From: Pseudomonadota bacterium
Lineage (GTDB): Bacteria; Desulfobacterota; BSN033; WVXP01; G020346125
Reading direction: 5' to 3'
DNA length: 9,851 nucleotides
NCBI GenBank assembly: GCA_030608745.1
Contig: JAUWDQ010000086.1
Coordinates: forward strand, 1 to 9,851
Part shown: positions 1-6,177 of the stretch, piece by piece
How the letters are laid out: each line of letters starts with the position of its first letter
How positions within the stretch are numbered: the stretch's first letter is position 1
Program-made: the position numbers and the translations under genes
Notes under the pieces: model-generated
The model's database searches: none
What the model was told of the DNA's origin: nothing
The model's input: only the letters and a program-made list of their open reading frames with translations

Positions 1-436
1 GTATGCGTTGGGTAAACGGATCGGTCCTCTGGTGAATAACCCCCAAGATCTTTTTGTCGCTTCCCAAGATCCGCAGGATTAATGACCGAAACCCGCTTGA
101 GAAGAGCTCCATCTTCCCGATCTCGTCGATAATGATCAATTCCTCCCTTTCGATGGCCCTCTCCAGGGATGGGATGGCGATTTTATCAAAGGCGTTAACA
201 TCGACCCCGTACCTGCCTACCCGAAAGGGCCCAGGGCGATTCACATGGGCCAAGATTCCATCCCGACCATCCAAGGTCTTGATTCGAAAGCCCTCCCGGA
301 TTTCCCCCTTTTTTATCTCCTCGGTGTAAAAGCCTCCCGCTCTGCCCCTGAAACCTTCGACCACCTTCATGATGACCGTCGTCTTTCCCACCCCGGGTCT
401 ACCGGTTAATAGTATCTTTGGAGTGGACATTTTCAT
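1..436 (-). CDS. THEP1-family nucleoside-triphosphatase, 3' end outside the window
   Basis: Reading the minus strand from an ATG at 436 gives 145 codons with no stop before the window edge, so the C-terminus is missing; the family is usually about 170-190 residues. Residues 12-19 are a Walker A P-loop (GRPGVGKT). Residues 101-110 are a Walker B stretch with DEIGKME. The family pattern GGFYTEEI (34-41) and GFRIKTLDG (49-57) lies between them. These are hallmarks of the THEP1/NTPase_1 family, which hydrolyses NTPs to NDP plus phosphate in vitro; its cellular role is not established. A second in-frame ATG at 430 is equally possible, and neither has a convincing Shine-Dalgarno. The protein should be cytosolic, as no signal or membrane segment is seen. 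Family assignment is strong; function beyond NTP hydrolysis is unknown. Confidence 0.88.
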   Translation of the reverse strand, partial: MKMSTPKILLTGRPGVGKTTVIMKVVEGFRGRAGGFYTEEIKKGEIREGFRIKTLDGRDGILAHVNRPGPFRVGRYGVDVNAFDKIAIPSLERAIEREELIIIDEIGKMELFSSGFRSLILRILGSDKKILGVIHQRTDPFTQRI

Positions 437-570
437 AATTGATTTCAATGACTTATCGATGCGGAGAGATATGGTGAAAGGTTAAAAAAAAGAATGAACC
501 TCCAAGTATCTAAGCGGGTTTTGATTTTACCAGAATTGGGAGAATTCAACAAACTCCTGTTTCAGAAATG

Positions 571-627
571 TTACTGGTGTTCCTTAGCCGACGAGGGTCC
601 TCGTCCCTCTTCCCCACTGAAAAACAT
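571..627 (-). CDS. Possible 18-residue micro-ORF upstream of the NTPase gene
   Basis: The minus strand has CGGAGG (plus positions 637-642), nine bases before an ATG at 627, a near-ideal ribosome-binding arrangement. The frame encodes MFFSGEEGRGPSSAKEHQ and then a TAA stop. An in-frame ATG at 666 would extend it to 31 residues but has a weaker ribosome site. The RGPSS codons overlap the self-complementary sequence at 590-605, so translation could affect a hairpin, as in leader peptides. No homology can be judged by eye. It may be a leader peptide of the NTPase gene about 135 bp downstream, a small protein, or chance. Confidence 0.22.
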   Translation of the reverse strand: MFFSGEEGRGPSSAKEHQ

Positions 628-695
628 TGTCGCCAACCTCCGGAAACTCGATGAGGTGACGGCCATACCTCTCGCCCTGCTTCTGACCTTTGATG

Positions 696-701
696 TATAA
701 T
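696..701 (+). promoter_or_regulatory. Candidate -10 box for the exported-protein gene
   Basis: A perfect TATAAT lies 37 bp before the ATG at 739. No good TTGACA-like hexamer sits 16-18 bp upstream (that stretch is GC-rich), so the call rests on the -10 box and its position alone. Confidence 0.3.
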
Positions 702-738
702 TTTAATAGGTAGTAAAAGGGATGAAAAGGAGAGCAAA

Positions 739-1311
739 ATGAAGAGAAGTGCAGCTGTAGTTTTGATAGGGACCCTTATAGTCCTCCCCATGAGGATGGG
801 ATATTCCAAATCTTTGAACGAATGGCTCATTACACCAGGGGGAAGTCCCCCTGTTATCACTCACTGGTTTGCTGCCGAGGAACTTCACCACGGCGATATC
901 TGGAAGATCTACGTGGAGGCCAATGACCCGGATGGGGATATGCGGGAATTTGTATGCATCTTCGATCAGGCAGGTTATGGGAGGTATTCCTCCGGTTATG
1001 TACGCATCAAGAAAATGAATAGGGAGAAGCTCTTGGGATATCTCACATTTTTCAGCTCCGCCGGCTCGGGCCTTTCGCTGGCCGAGTGGACCCAGCTCAA
1101 CCTGACCGTATTCATCCGGGACAAGAGCGGAAACGCCAGCAACAAGGTAGTCTTCCCCCTTGTCCTTTCCCATGGGGCCAAACAGGGACCACCTCTCGCT
1201 CCCTTCGATAGCGGCGGCTTGGAAAAATTGGGATCGATCCCGGTCGAACTCGTCAATCCTGAGGAAAACGGAAACGAGAGAACACATATCTTCAGACACT
1301 GGCTCTATTGA
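739..1311 (+). CDS. Small exported protein with Ig-like region
   Basis: This 190-residue protein starts with a typical signal peptide: KR at residues 2-3, a hydrophobic core at about 5-18, and possible cleavage near the GYSKS segment. The mature part contains GSPPVI (about 35-40), then YVEANDPDGDM (about 58-68). That arrangement recalls Ig-like/cadherin-like extracellular domains found in exported deltaproteobacterial proteins, where the DPDGD acidic loop is often a Ca2+ site. A second strand-rich part (about 90-150) ends in a Gly/Pro-rich low-order tail. The start is supported by AAGGAG at 728-733, six bases before the ATG. It should act in the periplasm or on the surface. No enzymatic motif is seen. 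Function is unknown; the gene itself is convincing. Confidence 0.75.
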   Translation: MKRSAAVVLIGTLIVLPMRMGYSKSLNEWLITPGGSPPVITHWFAAEELHHGDIWKIYVEANDPDGDMREFVCIFDQAGYGRYSSGYVRIKKMNREKLLGYLTFFSSAGSGLSLAEWTQLNLTVFIRDKSGNASNKVVFPLVLSHGAKQGPPLAPFDSGGLEKLGSIPVELVNPEENGNERTHIFRHWLY

Positions 1312-1356
1312 CACCCCTCCAGCCTTTGTGCATAAATAGCTCCATTCTTGGCGGAA

Positions 1357-1380
1357 TCCCTTGTCCGGCACAACAAGGGA
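1357..1380 (+). other. Hairpin between exported-protein gene and transporter gene
   Basis: An 8-bp perfect stem (tcccttgt with acaaggga) encloses an 8-base loop, 45 bp after the stop at 1311 and 38 bp before the transporter start. It has no T-run afterwards (AAATTATTCTT follows), so it is a weak or factor-assisted terminator, or an mRNA processing/stability element, rather than a textbook intrinsic terminator. Confidence 0.35.
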
Positions 1381-1417
1381 AAATTATTCTTAGGCTCCCA
1401 GAGGAAGGATTGCTTCT

Positions 1418-2719
1418 GTGATGGGAAAAACACGCCAATTGTATTACGGCTGGGTAATTATAGGCGTGTCGTTCTTCACCCTCTTTTTCACCTTGGGTAC
1501 TCGTTTTTCCTTCGGGGTGTTTTACGTTGCCATCCTGAAAGATTATGGCTGGGGACGCGGGGAGACGGCAGGAGCCTTTTCCCTCGCCCTGGTGATCCAT
1601 GCGCTCTTTGCGACGGTGACGGGAACCCTCATCGACCGCTTTGGTCCCCGCACGCTCTTCCCCCTTGGTGCAACCCTTCTGGCCTTGGGCCTTGTCGCGG
1701 CTAGTCGTATCACCTCTATCTGGCATCTCTACCTCTTCTTTGGGGTAATCATGGCTATAGGCATAAACACCCTGTCCTATGCTCCCCATATGTCTCTTAT
1801 TCCCAAATGGTTCATCAGAAAAAGGGGGCTGGCCGCTGGCTTGGTGCTCGCGGGAATCGGGGTAGGAACCATGGTAATGGCTCCCCTGATTCAGTTCATA
1901 ATTGATATCATGGGCTGGCGCTCCGCCCTTCTGATTCTCGCCGGTATTGTCCTCGGAGTAGTCGTCCCGATAACTTTACTCTTTCAGCGCCGCTCTCCGG
2001 AGGATGTGGGCCAGTTCCCCGACGGTATTCTTCCGAGCTCCGGGGGATCACTCTCAATCCAGCCGGAGGAGTTCCGGGAAAATCCTGGATCCCCTAATGT
2101 CACAGAACAGTGGACGGTGAGAACTGCCCTTTGCACCACGGCCTTCTGGTGGATAGGCTTAGTCAACTTCTGTGTGGGTTTTACCATTAATATGCTGGTG
2201 GTGCACCAGGCCGCGCACGTGGTCGATGCGGGGTACACCACGAGCCTGGCTGCACTGCTCGTTGGATTGGTTGGTTTGCTCCGTTCGGGAGGAGGAGTTC
2301 TCTTTGGCCTTCTCTCCGACCGGATGGGTAGGGAAATCGGGTATACCCTGGGAGGCAGCGCCGCCCTCCTGGGAGTATTGTTCTTCCTCCTTGTACGGGA
2401 TACCGCCTCTCCCTGGATGCTCTATGCCTTTGTGATCCTCTTTGGTCTTGGCTCCGGCTCGACTGGGCCAATCCATGCTGCCACAACATCTGATCTCTTT
2501 CCCGGAAACTCGCTTGGGCGTATTCTGGGGACACTTGCGATAGGATGGGGGATCGGTGGGGCGCTGGGGTCTTATCTCGGTGGGTATTTTTACGATCATT
2601 TGGGAAGCTATGGCTTCCCCTTCATCCTGGTGCTGGTCAGTATCAGTCAGGGAGTCCTCGGAATTTGGATGGCCGCTCCGCGTCACAGGCGAACCTGCTC
2701 TCTTTCAATGGCTGCTTAG
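1418..2719 (+). CDS. Major facilitator superfamily transporter (OFA/monocarboxylate-like)
   Basis: This is a 433-residue polytopic membrane protein with about 12 hydrophobic segments in two six-helix halves, joined by a hydrophilic linker at about 190-235 (from QRRSPEDVG onward). The first helix opens with YYGWVIIG. The loop between helices 2 and 3 has the MFS motif A form GTLIDRFGPR (about 70-79), and the second half has the matching LSDRMGRE. The YYGW start and overall layout resemble oxalate/formate-antiporter-like and monocarboxylate transporters of MFS, so the substrate is probably a small organic anion. Substrate specificity cannot be read from the sequence. The GTG at 1418 is followed directly by ATG at 1421; AAGGA at 1405-1409 fits either. 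The final residues overlap an antisense, decayed thermonuclease ORF. Confidence 0.88.
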   Translation: MMGKTRQLYYGWVIIGVSFFTLFFTLGTRFSFGVFYVAILKDYGWGRGETAGAFSLALVIHALFATVTGTLIDRFGPRTLFPLGATLLALGLVAASRITSIWHLYLFFGVIMAIGINTLSYAPHMSLIPKWFIRKRGLAAGLVLAGIGVGTMVMAPLIQFIIDIMGWRSALLILAGIVLGVVVPITLLFQRRSPEDVGQFPDGILPSSGGSLSIQPEEFRENPGSPNVTEQWTVRTALCTTAFWWIGLVNFCVGFTINMLVVHQAAHVVDAGYTTSLAALLVGLVGLLRSGGGVLFGLLSDRMGREIGYTLGGSAALLGVLFFLLVRDTASPWMLYAFVILFGLGSGSTGPIHAATTSDLFPGNSLGRILGTLAIGWGIGGALGSYLGGYFYDHLGSYGFPFILVLVSISQGVLGIWMAAPRHRRTCSLSMAA

Positions 2720-2876
2720 GGGTCCCGATCCCAATGAGTTGCATCCTCCCACCATTGGTGAGGAGAAACGTATCGCCCTCAACGGCCTCGGAAATGGTAC
2801 TTCCTCCCGACCTGCGTTTCATCCTCAGCGCATTCACTCCGTGGGCGTTACCTGTACTCTGGCCTTCCGATCCCAT
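2643..2876 (-). pseudogene. Truncated, decayed staphylococcal-nuclease-like (TNase) remnant
   Basis: The 77-residue frame begins with an ATG overlapping the upstream gene's stop codon (TAATG, shared base 2876). Residues about 30-54 (EAVEGDTFLLTNGGRMQLIGIGTP) match the N-terminal nuclease signature, usually VxDGDTxxLxxGxxxRLIGIDTPE. Several key positions are lost relative to staphylococcal nuclease: Arg35 is Gln, Asp40 is Gly, Glu43 is Lys and Asp19 is Glu. Only the Asp21 equivalent remains. Right after this motif the frame runs antisense into the transporter 3' end and stops at 2643, so most of the roughly 130-residue domain is absent. Catalysis is not expected. The overlap suggests translational coupling with the exported protein before decay. 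A short functional non-nuclease peptide is possible but unlikely. Confidence 0.55.
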
Positions 2877-3280
2877 TACTCAAACGAGTTTCGGATCCTT
2901 TCCTTGAAGGCGGCCTCTTGCTGAATCTTCCTATCCCTAATTGCTGTCCTGATCCGGTACTTGATATCGTCAATACATTTGAGCTCATGGTCCAGAGGAG
3001 TTACGTGAATGCGTCTGATCAAGGGGATCTTTTCCAGAAAGCCCTCGACGAGATCCTCGGTGTACCAGACCTGTCGCTTTCTGAAATCGGTAAAGGCTGT
3101 CCAGGTCACATAACGTGAGAACCCCTTCTCCTCCATTATCCCCTGGACAGTCGGCCAATCGGCTTTGATCAAAGTGAAGCCCTTATATTGGCCCGTAATT
3201 ATGGCCTCGCCTCCGAAGGCACTGGCGCTGAAGATAAAGATCATCACGGCAGTAATGAGTATCAGCCCTTTCATAAGCAT
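2876..3280 (-). CDS. Small exported protein under riboswitch control
   Basis: This 134-residue protein opens with a clear signal peptide: hydrophobic core at about 5-21, then SASAFGGEA with likely cleavage after the Ala/Gly-rich stretch near residue 23. The mature part is about 110 residues, charged, with a single Cys in ELKCIDD and a basic, amphipathic C-terminal helix. I do not recognise the family. The start at 3280 is set by GAGGAG six bases upstream; an in-frame ATG lies at 3274. The leader carries a cyclic-di-GMP riboswitch and terminator, so expression should depend on cyclic-di-GMP. This fits a secreted or envelope factor in adhesion, pili or biofilm change, but that role is inferred only from regulation. 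The nuclease-like remnant is coupled downstream. Confidence 0.78.
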   Translation of the reverse strand: MLMKGLILITAVMIFIFSASAFGGEAIITGQYKGFTLIKADWPTVQGIMEEKGFSRYVTWTAFTDFRKRQVWYTEDLVEGFLEKIPLIRRIHVTPLDHELKCIDDIKYRIRTAIRDRKIQQEAAFKERIRNSFE

Positions 3281-3312
3281 CTCTATCTCCTCTCCCTCCT
3301 ATTTACGGAAAT

Positions 3313-3351
3313 AAAAAAGCCGAGTCGCCTCATCACTTCGGCAACCCGGCT
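3313..3351 (-). terminator. Intrinsic terminator overlapping the riboswitch
   Basis: Read on the minus strand, a 12-bp stem (plus-strand arms 3340-3351 and 3318-3329, with two G-U wobbles) encloses a 10-base loop and is followed by six T residues (plus 3313-3318). The 5' arm contains the conserved riboswitch 3' strand GGGTTGCC, so aptamer folding and terminator folding exclude each other. This predicts that ligand binding lets transcription continue (an ON switch). Confidence 0.82.
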
Positions 3352-3459
3352 GTCTAAGAAATCTATGGTGCTAGATTTCGGAAGCCTGGGGGGTCCCCCC
3401 CGCTAGACCCGTGGCTTTCCGTCCCACCCTCACGGGCGGTTTGGCCTTTCGGTTACTGT
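3338..3459 (-). promoter_or_regulatory. Cyclic-di-GMP class I (GEMM-I) riboswitch aptamer
   Basis: On the minus strand the leader carries the family core in order: GTAACCGAAAGGCCAAACC (3438-3456), a P2 helix CCGCCC/GGGUGG (3434-3439 with 3424-3429) capped by a GNRA tetraloop GUGA (3430-3433), the joining segment GACGGAAAGCC (3413-3423), a P3 helix built on GUCUA/UAGAC (3404-3408 with 3352-3356), and the 3' strand CCGGGTTGCCG. P1 pairs GUAAC (3452-3456) with GUUGC (3341-3345). Aligned to the Vibrio Vc2 aptamer, position 20 is G, expected for cyclic-di-GMP rather than the A20 of cGAMP-binding variants. Positions 21/46 are C-G instead of G-C, a compensatory pair change. P3 is enlarged by two extra hairpins. 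The element lies 58-177 bp before the exported-protein start. Ligand preference is inferred from alignment by memory. Confidence 0.85.
3358..3401 (-). other. Two extra hairpins inside riboswitch helix P3
   Basis: Between the P3 strands, two hairpins can form in the minus-strand RNA. One is a G-run paired with a C-run (3388-3401) and the other an 8-bp perfect stem (3358-3365 with 3372-3379, loop 3366-3371). With the P3 base this would make a three-way junction in place of the usual simple P3 arm. Confidence 0.6.
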
Positions 3460-3487
3460 CTTTATTACCATGAATGCTTCCGAAATC
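3374..3487. repeat. 12-bp perfect inverted repeat spanning the aptamer 5' half
   Basis: The arms gatttcggaagc (3374-3385) and gcttccgaaatc (3476-3487) are exact reverse complements separated by 90 bases. The inner arm lies in the P3 extension and overlaps the hairpin at 3358-3379. The outer arm lies just upstream of P1 and inside the spacer of the candidate promoter. Pairing in RNA would compete with the normal fold, if the outer arm is transcribed. Confidence 0.75.
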
Positions 3488-3489
3488 AA
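3462..3489 (-). promoter_or_regulatory. Candidate sigma-70 promoter for the riboswitch transcript
   Basis: On the minus strand, TTGATT (plus 3484-3489) is followed after 16 bases by TAATAA (plus 3462-3467). Initiation would then fall just before the aptamer 5' strand at 3456, which is a sensible position. The match is modest, and a start farther upstream cannot be excluded. Confidence 0.33.
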
Positions 3490-3882
3490 AGCCTGCGTTT
3501 TAGTGATTATCCCCAATTATGTTTATCGCATTTTATTCCGCTTTATCTCATTTTATTCCATACGTATGTAAAAATCTCAAAATCTCATTAATTCTTAGAT
3601 TTCCTAGGAATAGCTCATATTTTCTAAGGACTCGAGAAAACGGGAAGATAAATAGGAATAAAAGAACAAGGAAGAACGGAGAAATCCCATGGGTGGGCTA
3701 CCTCATGGGTTCATAATATTGCGGATCGAATTTCACAACAAATCAGGGAAGTTCACCCTCCATATATCTGCTGAGAAATGCGGTTTTCCCCGCCGACCCG
3801 GGGGAATGTATTGACGGCGCTTTGGATTCCACGTGATACTTCCGCGACACACTGCCTGCCTTTCTTCACGAAGCGGTAGCCC
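3490..3882. other. AT-rich spacer with tandem repeats and small palindromes; no gene seen
   Basis: This 393-bp stretch lies between the riboswitch promoter region and the 3' end of the dehydrogenase gene. It holds two tandem 20-bp units (3522-3541 and 3542-3561, 17 of 20 identical), a perfect 10-bp palindrome catacgtatg (3559-3568), a doubled aaaatctc, a second 10-bp palindrome ttcctaggaa (3601-3610), and cccatg/catggg arms (3686-3691 and 3704-3709). A 65-residue open frame (3519-3716) is basic and low in complexity, and I do not call it. No T-run terminator is visible after the dehydrogenase. Confidence 0.55.
3522..3561. repeat. Two tandem 20-bp direct repeats
   Basis: The units tttatcgcattttattccgc and tttatctcattttattccat differ at three positions and sit head to tail, sharing an 11-base core (cattttattcc). 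They lie about 35-75 bp upstream of the candidate riboswitch promoter, a position suited to a regulator-binding site. Confidence 0.7.
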
Positions 3883-4899
3883 TCAGTTGACGATCCCACT
3901 AGGCCTCTCTCCTTGGAAGAAGCGCTGGATGTTTCCCAGCGAGGCGGGAATATCCACGTCCCAGTGGCGGCTTGAGCCCGCGCCGGTATGAGGGAGGAGG
4001 ACCACATTGGGCAGCTCGCGCAACGGGCTCGATGCGGGAAGTGGTTCCATGCGATAGACATCCAACCCGGCCATTGCGATACTGCCGCTTCCAAGGGCTT
4101 CTATGAGATCCTCCTCATCGACGAGACCTCCCCGGCCAACGTTAATGAGGATGGCCGAGGGTTTCATCCGTGCGAGTTGTTCGGCACCAATCAGCCCTTC
4201 CGACTCGGGGGTATGAGGGATGACCAAGACGACGTAGTCGGATACGACGAGCAGTTCATCGAGAGGCAGGTAGCGGACCTCGTAGGCTGCTTCCACTTCT
4301 TTTGGGTGGGGAGTCCGCTGGTAGTAGTATACCTCCATTCCAAAAGCGCGGCAGCGCTTGGCGATCTCCATTCCGATGTCGCCCATACCCACGACTCCAG
4401 CGGTGGCCCCAAAGAGCTCGATCACCCCCTCGATCCGAGCCCAGTTCCCCTGGAAGTTCCACTGGCTCGTCTGAATGGGTTCCAGGCCCATTTCCCGGTA
4501 GGTGGCCTCCACGACGGCCCTATGGCCAAGGATGACCTTGCGGGCACAAGCGAGCATAAGCGCCGATGCCTGCTCCGCCACGGTCGCATTCCGCATGAGG
4601 GGCTGGGTAGCAACCGGGACACCCCTTTCGGTGGCGGCTGCAACGTCGATGTTCTTGCAGTTGAATCCGTGTTTTTGGATGAACTTAAGGGAGGTGGCGG
4701 CTCGGATCACGGTGCCGGGAAGATCAGCCTTGTAGCAGAGAATGGCATCCGCCTCGGGCGCCAAGGAGAGAAGAGCATTTTCGGCATCGGTCTCGGGAGC
4801 AAAAATCCTAAACGGAGCTACTGCCGGGCTCTTCCGCACCCGCTCAAGGAAGAGACCCGAGGCTGCGTCAGCTACGAGGAGACGAATGGGATCGCTCAT
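3883..4899 (-). CDS. D-isomer-specific 2-hydroxyacid dehydrogenase, NAD(P)-dependent
   Basis: This 338-residue protein has the two-domain layout of the D-2-hydroxyacid dehydrogenase family, which interconverts 2-keto acids and D-2-hydroxy acids in the cytosol. The Rossmann motif GMGDIG spans 171-176. The catalytic Arg is R256 in NVGRGG, the Glu is E285 in YRMEP, and the His is H304 in LPHTG, so all three active-site residues are present. After the second Rossmann strand the sequence is YYYQRT (191-196), with Arg rather than Asp, which favours NADP(H) over NAD(H); that is an inference. Substrate (glyoxylate, phosphoglycerate, hydroxypyruvate or another) cannot be assigned. The ATG lies 3 bp after the upstream flavoprotein stop, with AGGA about nine bases upstream, so the pair is probably cotranscribed. 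One 60-base sample of this gene is about 67% GC, unlike its AT-rich partner. Confidence 0.9.
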   Translation of the reverse strand: MSDPIRLLVADAASGLFLERVRKSPAVAPFRIFAPETDAENALLSLAPEADAILCYKADLPGTVIRAATSLKFIQKHGFNCKNIDVAAATERGVPVATQPLMRNATVAEQASALMLACARKVILGHRAVVEATYREMGLEPIQTSQWNFQGNWARIEGVIELFGATAGVVGMGDIGMEIAKRCRAFGMEVYYYQRTPHPKEVEAAYEVRYLPLDELLVVSDYVVLVIPHTPESEGLIGAEQLARMKPSAILINVGRGGLVDEEDLIEALGSGSIAMAGLDVYRMEPLPASSPLRELPNVVLLPHTGAGSSRHWDVDIPASLGNIQRFFQGERPSGIVN

Positions 4900-4902
4900 A
4901 AA

Positions 4903-5364
4903 TCAGTATCCTGACTTCTTTCCAGTCATACTTTCTATTTCTACCTTAATAATTGCTGCATTATTGACGGCTTCTTCGGAGTATTCGAATGATGATTTGC
5001 CAGCATAGTGCTCCATAACAATATCTAAAGCCTTCCTTTTCTCCTCAAAACCCTCAACGAAAAAAGCTCTTCCAAATCCGATAATACTATAATATTTCAT
5101 GGTCCAACCACACGCATTTTCTCCTTTTACTACTTCACTATCAATATCAATTTCAAAACAGACGTTGTTATTTCCTCTAATCATATCTATTTTTTTGCCT
5201 TCCTTTGCGGAATGGAAGTATAAACAGTTATCCCTATAACCAAAGTTAACTGGGACAATGTATGGTACATTATTCTCAGACAAACCAACTCTGCAAACAC
5301 TCGCCCGTTCCAATATAGATTCCATTAACTTTTTATCTTTAATTTCTCTGTCTTTTTTCCTCAT
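4903..5364 (-). CDS. Pyridoxamine 5'-phosphate oxidase-related, FMN-binding protein (NimA-like)
   Basis: This 153-residue protein matches the small split-barrel flavin-binding family. It starts with the usual MRKKDREIKD, continues into a strand-rich core (CRVGLSENNVPYIVPVNFGY, 24-43), and has the phosphate-contact stretch HSAKEGKKID (51-60) before NVCFEID. It ends with the common GKKSGY-type tail. Relatives include NimA-type nitroimidazole reductases and uncharacterised flavin reductases, so the substrate is open. GGAG stands eight bases before the ATG. One 60-base sample is about 33% GC, far below the next gene, and codons are biased to A/T, so recent acquisition by transfer is likely. It is first in a two-gene unit with the dehydrogenase. 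Confidence 0.85.
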   Translation of the reverse strand: MRKKDREIKDKKLMESILERASVCRVGLSENNVPYIVPVNFGYRDNCLYFHSAKEGKKIDMIRGNNNVCFEIDIDSEVVKGENACGWTMKYYSIIGFGRAFFVEGFEEKRKALDIVMEHYAGKSSFEYSEEAVNNAAIIKVEIESMTGKKSGY

Positions 5365-5484
5365 TACTCTCCACTTTTTCGATAATCCTTTACATATTGC
5401 ATTTCCATCCTTTAGATAGCGTGTAGGTAGTATAAACCCGTTTTTCCCTCCGTTCTATATGGGCATCCTTTGGTCTCGAAGCGT

Positions 5485-6177
5485 TTAATCCAATTTCTTA
5501 TACCCCACCGGCATGATGATGAGAGGTTTATGGGCCGTTGGTGCCCCGATACCTTTGGCTACTCTGTCATCACGGAAGGCCCCTACAATCCCTGCCCCCA
5601 GACCCAAGGCCCCCGACTGGAGGAAGATATTCTGTCCCACATGGCCAACCTCGATTTGGGCGTATCGAATCCCCCTCTTCCCGTATTTCCGGGTAATCCT
5701 CTCATACTCTGAGGTGATGACGAAGATAACCGGGGCCCTGGCCATCCACATCTGCCAAAGGGATGCACTGGCGACCTCTTTTCGCCTATCCCCTTTACGG
5801 ACAAGCTGAACGCTGTGGCTTGCCGGCTGGTAATGGTATACCCCCGGTTGCAATCCTTCAACCCCTCCCTCTCCCACGATGGCATATACATCCAGCGGAT
5901 AGAGGGCTCCGCCGGATGGGGCCGCTCGAAACCCGCTCCTTCCATCGGTTATCCCCTGGGCGGACCAAAACAGTTGTGACAATTGGACCATGGTTAAGGG
6001 CTTTGGTCCAAAGTCCCTTATCGTCCTCCTCTCCTTGATGGCCTCCTCCACGGAAACCTTCCCGTCGTAAGCGGGATTGGGTAATCGAATAAACCCTTTT
6101 TCCCCAACCTTCCCCCAACCATGGGTTGCCAACGCCAAGCTGACCAAGAAAAAAAGCCATTTCAGGGATTGCTTCAT
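5485..6177 (-). CDS. Exported SagB/ThcOx-family nitroreductase-like flavoprotein
   Basis: The 230-residue protein has a signal peptide (KQSLKW, then a hydrophobic run to about residue 20) and then a nitroreductase-fold oxidoreductase domain. Family features, numbered from this start, include SVEEAIKERRTIRDFG (about 42-57, an FMN-phosphate Arg segment), LSQLFWSAQGIT (about 66-77), and AAPSGGALYPLDVY (about 85-98), the SagB/ThcOx signature. The C-terminal region has GHVGQNIFLQSGALGLG. These enzymes use FMN; members linked to YcaO-type azoline synthesis dehydrogenate azolines, but no partner gene is nearby, so that substrate is not supported. GGAGG (6183-6187) lies directly upstream of this ATG and decides it over an in-frame ATG at 6195. 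Export suggests a periplasmic redox role. It lies 36 bp downstream of the carbonic anhydrase gene. Confidence 0.82.
   Translation of the reverse strand: MKQSLKWLFFLVSLALATHGWGKVGEKGFIRLPNPAYDGKVSVEEAIKERRTIRDFGPKPLTMVQLSQLFWSAQGITDGRSGFRAAPSGGALYPLDVYAIVGEGGVEGLQPGVYHYQPASHSVQLVRKGDRRKEVASASLWQMWMARAPVIFVITSEYERITRKYGKRGIRYAQIEVGHVGQNIFLQSGALGLGAGIVGAFRDDRVAKGIGAPTAHKPLIIMPVGYKKLD

Larger units (their letters stand above)
437..738. other. 302-bp spacer between divergent genes; holds hairpin and possible micro-ORF
   Basis: This spacer separates the minus-strand NTPase from the plus-strand exported protein. It contains a perfect TATAAT at 696-701 on the plus strand, without a recognisable -35 box at the right distance. 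A 16-nt self-complementary sequence gacgagggtcctcgtc lies at 590-605. A possible minus-strand micro-ORF lies at 571-627. Longer open frames here on either strand have no recognisable protein features and I do not call them. Confidence 0.5.

Noticed and set aside
703..1371. 222-residue open frame on the minus strand
   Set aside because: It is antisense to the exported Ig-like protein, which has a signal peptide and ribosome site; the antisense product shows no recognisable motif.
2545..2924. Two plus-strand frames of about 120 residues at the end of the transporter
   Set aside because: They are out-of-frame shadows of the transporter 3' end that run on into the nuclease remnant; no start signal or domain pattern.
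3522..3590. Possible CRISPR or replication iterons
   Set aside because: Only two 20-bp units without spacers, and no cas, rep or dnaA-box cluster nearby.
3519..3716. 65-residue plus-strand frame in the AT-rich spacer
   Set aside because: Low-complexity basic composition, no ribosome site, and it crosses the tandem repeats and palindromes.
3988..4914. 308-residue open frame on the plus strand
   Set aside because: It lies wholly antisense to the well-supported dehydrogenase, whose catalytic residues are intact. High GC explains the lack of stops, and the frame shows no domain pattern.
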